A stretch of 64,000 nt of DNA from Coprinopsis marcescibilis (Eukaryota; Basidiomycota; Agaricomycetes; Agaricales; Psathyrellaceae): positions 167,606 to 231,605 of the forward strand of contig ML210175.1 of the NCBI GenBank assembly GCA_004369085.1, written 5' to 3'. The position numbers and the translations under genes were made by a program. How positions within the stretch are numbered: position 1 is the first letter of the stretch; each line of letters begins with the position of its first letter. This document shows positions 32,484 through 43,722 of the stretch, piece after piece. The notes beneath the pieces are model-generated. The model did not search any database. It worked only from the letters and a program-made list of their open reading frames with translations, and had not been told where the DNA came from.

Positions 32484-35311
32484 ATGGCAACCTTCGCCCC
32501 CCACCAGAACGATGACCTCGCCGTCAACACTATCAGGACCTTGGCTGTCGACACAGTTGGAAAGGCCAACTCTGGTCATCCCGGTAGGCGTCCATTGCAA
32601 TCGCTAAAGCATATCTAATCTAACATCGCCGACAAGGTGCACCCATGGGTATGGCCCCGGTCGCTCACATACTTTTCTCGAGGTAATTGCCATTACCCGC
32701 GAGCTTTATCTTGACATCGCCTTTCGATTCTGACCCAATATCCAGGTTCTTGAATGCCAACCCCAAAAACTCCAAGTGGTTCAACCGCGATCGATTTGTT
32801 CTTTCCAATGGGTAAGCACCCGTAAACTGATTCGATGAGCTTTCGGGGCTGAACGCACTCAATTCTAGTCATGGGTAAAGTACAATGCAACTCGCTCCGA
32901 AGAAAGTCCCTCATCAATGCCTAGATGCGCTCTCCAATACGTTTTGCTGCATCTCCTTGGCTACGACCTCTCTCTGGACGATCTCAAGGCCTTCCGTCAA
33001 CTTGGATCTAAGACTCCCGGTCATCCTGAAGCTGGCCACACCGACGGTAATTGCCTTTACCTCGCTCTGCCCGCCCTGTTTAATCGAGGCATTTGCAGGT
33101 ATCGAGGTTACCACCGGTCCTCTTGGCCAGGGTTTCGCCAACGGCGTTGGTTTGGCCATCGCTCAAGCCCATCTTGGTGCCGTGTTCAACAAGGATGAGT
33201 TCGATCTCATCAACAACTATACCTATGGTGAGTTCTCCAGCAGCTTTGGAATATTGGAGCTGGTCGCTGATGGGCCACGAAGTCTTTACTGGTGACGGTT
33301 GCTTGATGGAGGGTGTTGCATCTGAAGCCGCCTCTCTTGCTGGTCATTTGCGACTTGGAAACCTCATCGTTGTACGTGTCGCTTCTGTTATCTTTTGATA
33401 GTCTCGATAACTGACTGCGCACAACTTTAGATCTATGATGACAACCGTCAGTTTCAATGAATTAAATCTGAACCCCCCAGGCAGCTTACATTCCATCCAG
33501 ATATTTCCATCGATGGAGACACCAACGTCGCATTTACTGAAGATGTTGAGCAGCGATTCCTTTCCTATGGCTGGCAAGTTCTCCACGTTCACGACGGTGA
33601 CAAGTAAGTGTGCACCCGACAATCCAAGCTTCATAGCCTGATCTAGTCTGTGAATAGCGACCTTGCAAGTATCTATGCTGCCATCTCGGCTTCCCGCGAA
33701 TCTCAGGATAAACCCACTCTTATCAAATTGAGGACCACCATCGGCTACGGTTCTAAGGAGGCAGGAACTCACGGTGTTCACGGTTCTCGTAAGTTCGGTT
33801 CACGATCGTCCGAGCTCCTTCATTCTGAAGCACCTTTCTAGCTCTTAAGGCCGATGACATCGCAGCCTTGAAACAGAAATTTGGTTTCAACCCTGAAGAA
33901 AAGTTTGCTGTTCCCCAAGCCGCGTACGACCTCTATGCAGAATTCGGTCAGCGTGGTGCCGCCTTGGAAGATAAATGGAACGCGACTCTCGCTGCCTACG
34001 CCAAGAAATATCCCCAAGAACACGCCGAACTGACCCGTCGAATTTCTGGCGAACTCCCTGATGGATGGGAGAAGGCTTTACCCGTTTACAAGCCCACTGA
34101 CGCTGCCGTTGCGTCCCGAAAGCTATCTGAAATTGCCCTGACAGCCCTTGCTCCGGCCCTTCCTGAGCTTCTTGGTGGTTCCGCGGATCTCACCGGAAGC
34201 AACCTGACCAAGGTGAAGAACTCCACCGACTTCCAACACCCCGACACTGGCCTTGGTACCTATGCTGGCACCTACATCCGCTACGGTGTTCGAGAACACG
34301 GTATGGCCGCCATTGCAAACGGTCTTGCAGCATACGGTGGTGTCATCCCGTACATTGCCACTTTCTTGGTTAGTTCTTTGTTCCTGCCATGTCTGAATCC
34401 ACATTCATATTTGCATGTTGTAGAACTTTGTTTCCTATGCATCAGGTGCCGTCAGGTTGTCTGCTCTTAGCCAGCACCAAGCTATCTGGGTCGGTGAGTA
34501 CTAGAAGTCATTCTCATCCATGAACGCCACTCACTTTACGTGCTTTAGCAACTCACGACTCAATTGGCCTCGGAGAAGACGGCCCTACTCACCAACCTGT
34601 TGAAACTCAAATCGCGTTGAGGGCCACCCCCAATCTGGCCTTCTGGCGCCCCGCAGACGGCAACGAGACTTCAGCCGCTTATATTGTGGCTCTCAAATCC
34701 AAGAAGACTCCCTCCGTCCTTTCGTTGTCGCGACAGAACCTTCCACAACTCAACGGATCTTCCATTGAGAAGGCTAGCCTTGGTGGCTACGTCCTCATCG
34801 AGGAGGAGAGCGAGGACCTGACCATTGTCAGCACTGGTAGTGAAGTCGGCATTGCCGTCGAAGCTGCCAAGAAGCTCAAGGAGCAGGGAATTAAGACTCG
34901 GGTTGTCAGCTTGCCATGCTGGCTCGTCTTCGACCAGCAGCCATTGGAATACCGCTTGAGCGTCCTCAGAAGCGGTGCTCCGATCCTCTCGCTGGAGGCA
35001 GCTTCTGTAAGTCTATACGCCATACAGAGGTTATTACCCCTACTCAACTTGAACTCCAGACCGCAGGATGGGCGAAGTACAGCCATGAACAATGGGGTCT
35101 TCCAGCATGGGGTGGCTCTGCTCCATACCAGCAGTTATATGAGCAATTCGGTATCACCGGATCCAGTATGTTTTACCCCCAAGTATCTTGTGTGTATTTT
35201 GACGCTGATTATCGCCTAGACATTGCATCTGTTGGTAAGAAGGTTGTCGAGTTCTACAAGGCTCGCGGCGACAAGGTTGTTTCGCCCCTCGAGAAGGCCA
35301 TTTCTTTGTAG
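32484..35311 (+). CDS. Transketolase
   Basis: Exons 32484-32583, 32637-32682, 32746-32811, 32869-32874, 32925-33046, 33099-33227, 33283-33371, 33431-33446, 33501-33603, 33658-33788, 33842-34368, 34424-34493, 34549-35006, 35060-35165, 35220-35311; 686 residues. The enzyme moves two-carbon units in the non-oxidative pentose phosphate pathway with thiamine diphosphate. Visible motifs are [34 protein letters not shown]...IYDDN (ThDP/metal site), [38 protein letters not shown] and AASTAGW. It is the most intron-rich gene here, with a 6-base microexon supplying the His-Gly of NGHGC and a 16-base exon. Length equals the family norm. Confidence 0.95.
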
Positions 35312-35524
35312 TGCGTTTCGTCCAATTCGACCGGAAATGAGGGGAAGACAATCGAGTAGAAGTATAAGAATATCAATCATACCGCCAGGAAAATGTAACA
35401 CTAGATCCTATTGCGTTTCGGAAATTATCGGTTTTCATGCCGTTTGCGCCAGCTAGCCGTGAACCAATCGAATCTCAAAGATAATGCAATGGTGATAGTA
35501 AAGTCTATGTCACAATGACGCCAA

Positions 35525-36067
35525 TTAGTTTCGCTTTACGATAACGTTGTCCCACTTCTGTCTCTCGACATTCTCGGCGACGACATTGTTTACATGGGGT
35601 TGGAGGTACGGAGTGTCCTGAACGAAGTCCATGAGGCGATAGAACCGAGATTTGAATAGTAATACACACCTCTTCGGCCTTTGTCCATTGATCCTTGCTC
35701 AAGGGCTGCTTGAGAATGCTGGCCTGGGATGCCCTCTTCAGACGGTAGGCTCGGTCGTATGCCTGGCGGTCAGTCAAGCGACCAAGGGCCTAGAAGTCTG
35801 GTTCAAACTAGTGTCAATGATTCATATTTTGCAGGAAACGCACGCGCTGAACAGTGGGGTTCTCCTCCATTACTGTGTGGAGGAACCAAGTTAGCTCAGG
35901 AGCGTGCAAAGACGGACATGCTGCTCACGGAGGTCATCGTACTTGAAGCCAAACTGCCTGTACCTGCTGGCATCGGCATACCAGTTGGCGATGGGTTTCA
36001 CCCAGCGGTAGAGAGACCTAGAGGCCTTGACTTGGGACGCCCAGGAGATGCTGAGAGGGCCGAACAT
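35525..36067 (-). CDS. Ubiquinol-cytochrome c reductase subunit 7 (Qcr7/UQCRB)
   Basis: Exons (reverse) 36067-35929, 35872-35844, 35789-35670, 35617-35525; 126 residues. WVKPIANWYADASRYRQFGFKYDDL, ALGRLTDRQAYDRAYRLKRA, LPLSKDQW-like (QPLSKDQWTK) and the tail DTPYLQPHVNNVVAE are the order seen in the small matrix-facing complex III subunit 7. It helps assemble cytochrome b in the inner membrane complex. The ATG at 36067 fits family length; the frame stays open upstream, but without another ATG. It is divergent from the nucleoside diphosphate kinase gene, 253 bases away. Confidence 0.93.
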
Positions 36068-36253
36068 TTTGGAAGCAGCGAGTGGAAAGTTTTGAACGTT
36101 GACAACGGGCGCGTGCACGATGTTGGCGCTGTAACGGACATTCCCGGCTGACTGTGTGGCGGTGCATGGGGCCGGCGTCGCGGCCGGAGATCTCGGTCAG
36201 TCGGTGGTAGCTGATAACAGATAATCTAACGAAAAAAGTTGGACGCGATCGAG

Positions 36254-36260
36254 TATAAAT
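36254..36260 (+). promoter_or_regulatory. TATA box of the NDK gene
   Basis: TATAAAT lies 67 bases before the ATG at 36321, inside the short divergent spacer shared with qcr7. Confidence 0.55.
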
Positions 36261-36320
36261 TGAGCTGCGATAATCTTTGATACTCTTCACAAGCATTTCC
36301 TTCGTCCTACAACTACCAAC

Positions 36321-37013
36321 ATGCCCAACAACGAGCGAACCTACATCATGATCAAGGTCATTCACAAAGAGATCGCCTTCGATTGCGTTTGCTGACCATC
36401 GTTTGGACGGAAAACAGCCTGACGGCGTTCAACGCGGTCTTATTGGCAAGATCATCACCAGGTTCGAGGAGCGTGGCTTCAAGCTCATTGCCCTCAAGCT
36501 CGTCACCGCGACTGAGGCCCACCTCGAGAAGCGTAAGTGGCCGGTATCTGTCCAAGGACTTGGACAGTCGTATTGATCGCCATTTGTTAACATAGATTAC
36601 GCCGATCTTGCTGGAAAGCCCTTCTTCCCTGGTCTCATCAAGTACATGGCCTCCGGCCCTGTCATTGCGACCGTCTGGGAAGGTCTTGATGCAGTAAAGA
36701 CTGGCCGTGTTATGCTCGGTGCCACCAACCCTCTTGCTTCCCCCATCGGTGAGATTCGCGCCTGGCCTCCTTGAAAGATCGGAGTCTGAATTCTTCTATC
36801 CAGGCTCAATCCGTGGCGATTACGCTCTCGCTGTTGGCCGCAACATCATCCACGGTTCTGACTCTGTTGAAAACGCTGAGAAGGAGATTGCACTGTAAGT
36901 CCCAAGTTATTGCTTTCTCTACGCCCATTCTGATTGATATGCTTTTGGGCAGCTGGTTCCCTGAGGGCACTGCTCAGTATACTTCCGTCGCTGAGCCCTG
37001 GATCTACGAGTAA
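36321..37013 (+). CDS. Nucleoside diphosphate kinase
   Basis: Exons 36321-36356, 36418-36532, 36596-36748, 36804-36894, 36953-37013; 151 residues, the normal family size. [90 protein letters not shown] and ALWFPEG are all present. The histidine in NIIHGSD is the phosphorylated catalytic residue. The enzyme equilibrates nucleoside di- and triphosphates in the cytosol. All intron phases are consistent. Confidence 0.97.
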
Positions 37014-37535
37014 ACGTTTGTGAAAAGATGAAGTCAACATTTGTACATTATACTGTAGAACATTGCTTTCATTCAAACGCAATTGGGATTTCCGAGCATA
37101 AACCTAGCGTCTGGTGGTATCCGTCTGGGGACACGTATAGGTGACACGTCCTTGACCAGAAACAGTAAATTTATCTCCAGGGCAGATGCCAACAAGGCGG
37201 ACGTAGTTGCAGATGGTTATCAGTATGTAGAGCCAGCCAGCCAACTTACCTTTCCACTGGTATTCCTCTAGAAATGCCCTGGCAGGTACCATTTCCAGGC
37301 ACCATCTCCTACCTGGCATGTGAACGCCAGCTTCCAAGACCTCCAAAATATGTTGTCATCTCCTGTTCTGCGATTAAAATGGAGGTAAGCATCTGTGTCC
37401 CTCACGTAACTAGCAGGGACTGGGACTGATTGTCGCACAGAACAGCTTTGCCCAAGGGGATTACGCTATTGGGCATATAATAAGCCTGATTGCGCCGTAT
37501 TGGCGAGGCTGACGACCCTTCCTTCTGCCCTAACA
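37014..37535. other. Intergenic and promoter of the DOMON-b561 gene
   Basis: Mostly untranslated sequence. A reverse frame at 37104-37346 looks weakly peptide-like but lacks a convincing start (see rejected). A TATAAT element at 37476-37481 lies 60 bases before the next ATG. Confidence 0.5.
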
Positions 37536-39240
37536 ATGCTCTCCCTCCATCTCGGGCGGCTTCCCGTCCTTCTCCTGTGGATATGTCTTGCGTTTGTTAC
37601 GCGAGTGAAAGCATTGACTGGGGATTCGAGCTGCTACGAGCAACTTCCGTATGTCAGCTTTTGCATAAATGCAACAGTCGAGAACGATTTGATTACCTGT
37701 GAGTGTACTCATCTGCACTCAGTTGTGTCTGCAGCTGACCAGGCTATGCCATCGTGAAGACCAGCTAACGAATAAACTGGACCCTCCGGAGAAAGTGGGA
37801 TGGATGGGCATGTGGGCGCTATTCCATCAGTTTGTTAAATCTAATTGGCTGACCTGCGCCAATGTCCAGTGGCTTTGGCGTGCAGATGACGAAGACGCAT
37901 ATGGTTGTGCTATGGAAAAACGGCGATAATTCGATGACCGTCTCTCACCGCTATGCCATGTACTATATGGAGCCCTATGTGCTGAAGGATCCTCCCCGTG
38001 TAGCCAAGCCGGTGGAACCCAAATTAAGCGCCGTGAGTCCGTTCAAGCACCGCCGTACGATCCAACTAACAGCTTCTTGTTCCTGACCAAAGTGGCATCC
38101 ACAAAACTCAACGACATTTGCCTTCCAAATTCCATACAACCAAACTCACCCCGAAAAGAAACTCATATGGGCATACGGGCGAGGCCGACCGAGCGGCGAG
38201 AGCTACAACTCCCATATATATAGGCACACCGCCATTGGGTACTTCGACATTGACCTCACCAAGGGAATTTCGGGCGAGCCCGTCAAGAAACCAACGACTA
38301 AACCTTCAACCGGCAAGGACGACAAGCATCCAGCTGCGGGCGGCAAAACGAACCCGGGCACTCCGCAGCCATCAACACCCAAGCACGACACCCATGGCAA
38401 GACCGTCCTTGTCCACGCATTCCTTCTCACTCTTGGATTCCTCGTCTTCCTCCCGATCGGAGTCTTGACCGGTCGATGGACCCGTACCATCTCCCCGATC
38501 TGGTTCAAGGTCCACTGGATCCTCAACTGGGCTCTTGCGTTACCGGTCATTCTGATTGGGTGGGTTCTCGGTCCTATTGCAGTCAACCAGCGCAATGGGC
38601 CCCATTTCAGTGACTCTCACAAGGTATGCGGTTACAATTCAAGGTCAAAGTCCAGGCTGATATGGTTATTGTCAGGCCTGGGGAACAGTTATCGTCTCCG
38701 TGTACCTTGTTCAAGTGCTTTTGGGACGACACATCCACAATAGACGGGCTGAGCGGATTCCTTCTGTGAAACTCAACCGACCGGCTGGAAACATCACCCA
38801 TGTTGTCCTGGGTCTATTCATCCTCGGGATCTCCTTCGTTCAGGTGCGCTGCTTCGTTTGCTGTAAGGCCGCTTCTTGTTTTAACCCTACATGCAGGTGA
38901 AGACAGGCTTGGACAAATTACAACGCTCAAGCGAGTTTATGAAAACTGCAGAATGGGGGTCTAGGTTGTGGAATTTCTGGGTTGTGGTTTGTTCTATCCA
39001 TTCGTTATTTGTGTCCAATCACTCAACTTTGCTCGTGTCTAGGCTGTGCCATTCATCTACGTCGTCGGACTATACTTCCTGCCCAAGCAATTCCAGCAAG
39101 AGCGAGCTGGAGCATTACCAGACACTGACGGAGGATACGTCATCCTTTCCGAGACATCCCAAACACCCACCAACCGTTTGGTGTTTGAGGCGAGAGATCA
39201 AGATTTGGAGGACGTTCGCAAACCTCTGAACCAGTCATAG
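37536..39240 (+). CDS. DOMON plus cytochrome b561 membrane protein
   Basis: Exons 37536-37698, 37760-37811, 37870-38032, 38093-38623, 38676-38843, 38897-38986, 39043-39240; 454 residues. A signal peptide (LPVLLLWICLAFV) precedes a DOMON domain like that of cellobiose dehydrogenase cytochrome (CINATVENDLIT, PPEKVGWMGIGFG, THMVVLWKNGDNSM, TTFAFQIPYNQ). A Lys/Pro/Thr linker leads to a five-helix b561 region with four spaced histidines (VLVHAFLL, FKVHWILNW, DSHKAWG, NITHVVLG) expected to bind two hemes. Such proteins move electrons across a membrane, often to secreted redox partners. Heme ligation and direction are inferred. A TATA-like element lies 60 bases before the ATG. Confidence 0.88.
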
Positions 39241-39757
39241 CAACGATGATTCTGATCCTAAGTATATGAACCGTTAATACGTGCGCAGAAAGACCATGAG
39301 ATTAATTGTTGTAGAACCTGTGTGTGTATGTACATAATAGATAGGTGTACAACAGAAATGCTTGCATGAGATACTGGGGCAATTGAATGACATGAGGAAC
39401 CTACGACGGCTGACAATGGGTATACCGGAATAATGCAAAGGAATGAAATGTGAAGGAATGTCGACGCAATTAAAGACCAAAGTTCGCAACATATAAACAA
39501 TATAACGAAACACACAAGCCCAATATTTTTTGATATGAGAGATGAAAACAGTGAGGATGTCACTGGCGGGAAGGACTCTCTCTGGAAGTGAAGATACCGC
39601 GGCGAGGACAGAGCACCATTGTTGCGGTGTTCACCTTCCGACATGGATATGGCTGGAGACAAATACATCAGCGCCATATGTCGTCTTCGTGCCAGAGGCG
39701 TTAGATAAGCTGCAGCGAAGCAGATAGGTTCTTGCTTGTCGTGGCCATTGGATGCTG
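39241..39757. other. Convergent 3' region
   Basis: About 520 bases between the ends of two convergent genes, AT-richer than the flanking exons. No gene is supported; an open reverse frame continuing from the SMG6 gene is intron read-through. Confidence 0.6.
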
Positions 39758-42700
39758 TTACTTGGTAGTGGCCAACAAGGCGGCAAGATCCTTTTCTCCG
39801 GCTGCAGGCAGTTGACGCGATCTGGACTTGAGACGCACTTGAGAATAAAAGGTTAGCATTTTGTAAAACGACAAATGATAACAATGACTTACAGTTGCGA
39901 TCCAAGCTGAGCAAAACAACCTTGACTGCGTTGCGCGTTGTCTCAGGTGCAAGCTCGCCGACCTTGAGCATATTCGAGCGATCGACCCAATGCTCATCTT
40001 GCCAGATGGCAGCCTTGAGGATGAGGTCGTCCATGGAACGTTCGTTATTGGAGACGCCACCGGAGAAGTCGACGTCTTCAGTTCGAACGTTCAAACTCGT
40101 CAAATAGTTGCCCTTGGAGGTTTGGACCTTGAGGGACAGCGCGTGAGGTCGGAGTTGTGAAGTGACGTAGTTCAGTGCGGATGAGGCAGCATCGGCAAGC
40201 TGAGCAGAAGGATTGGAGGAAAGTCCATCCAACTCCATGATTACAGGCAATGGAATAACGACGGTCCACTTGTGGCTTTCCACCAGGGAGGCGACCATGG
40301 GCAATGATGACAAAAGAATGTTGGTGTCGATGACAAGGTTCGAATAGCCTGCCACGATGTTGAGTTGGGGACGCTTGTCGAGAGGTCTTTTCAGCGACCG
40401 GGATCGAGGCACGAGGGGCGGTACAACGTTGTTTCTGGAAGCCTTGAGAAGGCCTTCGAGTTGGCGACGTCGAGCCTGATGTACATATTAGAAAAAGTCT
40501 TAATGAAGATAGAATGGGATATATTTACCTTGAGAGCCTTGATCTCTTCTGAATCATTCTCATCCTCGTCGTCACTCTCGCTAGGAACTCCATCCGGACC
40601 ATCGTCAACATCCATAGCATCATCAACCCATCGCTTCCCAAGCCTCCGCTTTTCTTCTTCGAGCCTTTGTACCTGATCTTGCTCCTTCCATCGCTCAACT
40701 TTCTGCGCAAGCCTGCCGTCGACGCTCCAGTCCCTGGTACCCTCGGTCCATGTCAATCCGTCAACGGTGGTTGCGATGCTAACAGCACATCGGCACACCC
40801 TAGTCCACCTTCGTTCCAGCTCGCTCATCGTCGAAGCCTTCTTCATAGTCGGTGAGCTGCTGTCATCACCATCATCGTCTTCTATCCGTCCATCCGTCAT
40901 ATCAGCACCCTCGATCTGCTCCAGGACCTCCAGCTCCGCTTTGCGTTCTTCACCCGATTTCCAGTATCCCCGCTCGAAGACCTTGCGGCCGACCCATTCC
41001 ATACCTCGCATACACCAGTCTTCTGGGAGCGGTGGAGCCACGCCGGTTGTCAGCATGGGCCATCGTTCTCCGGAGACTGGTTTGGAGGTATCAAACAAGT
41101 CCTGAGCGGACATAACTCTCCGGGGAATGGAGCCGAAGAACTTGGCGAGCACATCCCATGGGATGCTTCGCTCTAGAACCTGGAGAGCGACGGAGTGCTT
41201 CAGGATGGTCGCAAGGAAAGTGAGGATGGTCGTGATGTAGGGGTTGAGAGAGGGATGAGAGAATGAGGTTGCTTGTCGATGGGGCTTCCCGAGGACGTGC
41301 GAGAGCAGGGTGAAAGTGAGCTGGAGGGCGTAGGTCAGAGCGGCGGGTTGATCAGGCGTTTCGTCGGCGTCGGCCTTGGGCAAAACGGGGGACTTCATGA
41401 CTTGGTCAGCATCGTCGACGTCCATCCGGTCTTCGTGACTTGGAGCGACAGCACCGGGGACGCCGGCTGCTGCCTTCTTGGCCATCACCCGCATCGCAGC
41501 TGCTTGCTGGCCGCTGGGGTCCTTCGGTCCTATTACTCCCAGTCGTCGTAGCAGTCCGGATGGTCGGCCATATTCCAGAATCGATGCGATATTCACAATT
41601 GCCATCATGATCCATTCTTTCTCTTCGGCGCCTTCAATGCTGAGACGTTCAATGAAACGGGCGAGCGTTGGTTGGAAATCATCAAGCTGGATGTTTGTGA
41701 ACAACATCCCATGCAACAGAACAAACAAGTCAGATGCCCGTGAATCAGGGAGCGAACGACGGGCCTGTGCCGCCAGCGACCAGACCGCAAGTACGGATTC
41801 CCGTGACGTTGTAAAGGGATGAAGTGTTGTCATGCTAAACCGCGAAAACAAAACTTAGCAAATTAAGGGATGAAACGATTGATTACGCACCTCTTAGTGA
41901 AATGATAAATGGCACGTAGCTCCTCTGTTTCGACTTCACGAGACAAGAGACCAAGGTGGTGGTGGAGCTTGCCTGTACCAGGTTGCTCTGAAAGACCGGC
42001 GCCATACCATTCGCGTGCGATGTTCCGCCATCTTTCCTTCTCGGGCTCAATTTCCATTGATCTGGCTGCGGCGATACCAACAGAGGGAGACGGACTGTCA
42101 TCAATGCGGGCTGCGGGCTCATCACTAGTCGATTTTGTGTCAGTGGCTGGCACTGCGAGCGTTGCTGATGAATCCGCAGTCGCTTCTGATACTGCCTTGG
42201 TGGTAAGACCCCCTTGCCCACCCATCCCGCTGTTAACCATTGCGGCCACTGCCATCCGATATCGTGCGAGATCGCCCAGAGCCTCGAGCCACGACGATTT
42301 GAACAAGTTTAGGGTCTGCTCTTCCAGGAGGCCGGTGTAAAACGTGTAGGCATAGTAGATGAAATCTTGCAAATGTTCCAAAGCAATGAGGGATTGAAAG
42401 GAGGCGCGTCGCAGAGATTCGAGCAGTTTGTGAAAGGCGTATGTCCACAGTCGAACAATGATGTTATATTTCGTTGGAATGGTGCGGAGTGATGCAGGAA
42501 CCGATGGCGACAGTGAGATTTCGAGGAGATTGTGAATGGTTTCAGCAAGTCTGTTGCAACTCTTAAGTCTTGAAGATAATGAGTAAGAAAACTGCACGCA
42601 CTCTTTGTGATCTAAAATCTGTTTTTTCCACTTTTCCTGATCGCTATCGGTTACGATAGTGTCTTTCCCCTTCAGAAGCATTCCCCTGGCGGACATGCCT

Positions 42701-43722
42701 TCGTCGTTGTCATCGCCAGCGTCCTCCTGTTGCACCCTCGTTTCGAGTTCGGTGATGCTCCGATACAACCTTTTGAGTTGCTTGCCAAACACGTTGTTCC
42801 CAGCATCTTCCTTTGGCTTTCCGTCGAATAAGGTAGAGGATGCTGATGAACCGTCAGTAGTCGAGGATAGCGTGAACACAGATGATGTTTGAGAGGCGTT
42901 ATTTGATGACGTCGAGGAAGCGGAGACATGGTCTCGCGACGCCTTATGGGCAGGCTGTGAGCGGCTCACGCTGGTCGTCGAGGGGTTTTGAGGCCGCGCG
43001 AGAACTGAGAACCTAACGGGGTCGTCCTTGCGATAGTCAAAGAGCTGGCGCGGGACACCGCCCCGTTCGTCTCGCTGTTGGGAAATAGATGCGTGTCGAG
43101 GTGTTGGGACATACGAACTGCCAGTGGTGTCCGACATGGCTTCAGGCTCGGGTATCCGGCGATTTGGGATACGATCAGTGTCCGGATTAAAGAGTTTTTG
43201 CACATGGGGTTTACTTGATGAAAGGGGAGGTTGTCTAGGCGAGCTTCGTGATGATATTTGGAGTTTCCGAGAAAATTCCTCAGCGGCAGCATCCCCAGAA
43301 TGTCGAGCAATAGTGCTTGGAGTGTGATGTCTCCGCGGTGAGGACGGCGGAGGTTTCGAAGCCGTAGGGACCGTAAGCCTGGGTGACCTTTCCGACCTCG
43401 TTGCAGTAGGTGTCTGTTGTGCAGAGGGACTCTGGGGCGCAGACAGACCTGGCTGCAGGGCCTGAGGACGTTCCCGGTCAGCCCTATCTCTCGTCCGTTG
43501 GGCACTTTATCAGAAACATACAATTAAAATTCAAATCTGAAAAAAGGTGAGAGCATAGACGCACCCGGCTGTTTTCCTACGAAGGGCCAATAATTTCTCT
43601 GCAAGGTCTGTGACCTGCGGTACTGCTGTAGGGAGATCTCTGGAGCCTGGTTCGCGTTCCTTGCCCTTCCTGGAGAGCCTTGTGGGTTGCTCGGCCAGAC
43701 TTTCCTGTAAGGGGGGCGACAT
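39758..43722 (-). CDS. EST1/SMG6-like NMD factor with C-terminal PIN nuclease domain
   Basis: Exons (reverse) 43722-43565, 43504-42602, 42550-41891, 41834-40529, 40475-39893, 39837-39758; 1229 residues. A disordered N-terminus leads into the EST1 14-3-3-like/TPR region (LYRSITELETRVQQ, LPxKYN-like PTKYNIIVRLWTYAFHKLLE, DFIYYAYTFYTGLLEE, RLGLL-like HHHLGLLSREVETEELRAIY). A long helical domain and an acidic segment follow, then a PIN domain: LVIDTNILLSSLP, VVIPLPVIMELDGL, RSMDDLILKAAI and VVLLSLDRN supply the acidic residues. SMG6 cuts mRNAs near premature stop codons; EST1 relatives also act at telomeres. The 51-base intron 42551-42601 has no stop in frame and was removed because the conserved HKELAETIHN results. 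Confidence 0.87.

Noticed and set aside
37104..37346. Reverse frame of 80 codons ending in a Cys/Thr-rich tail
   Set aside because: The tail looks faintly like a small secreted protein, but the start is not convincing and no joined exons could be traced.
39258..39892. Apparent extension of the SMG6-like protein to 39258
   Set aside because: It reads through the GTAAGT intron at 39838-39892. The spliced product ends LRLKSRSRQLPAAGEK... with a stop at 39758.
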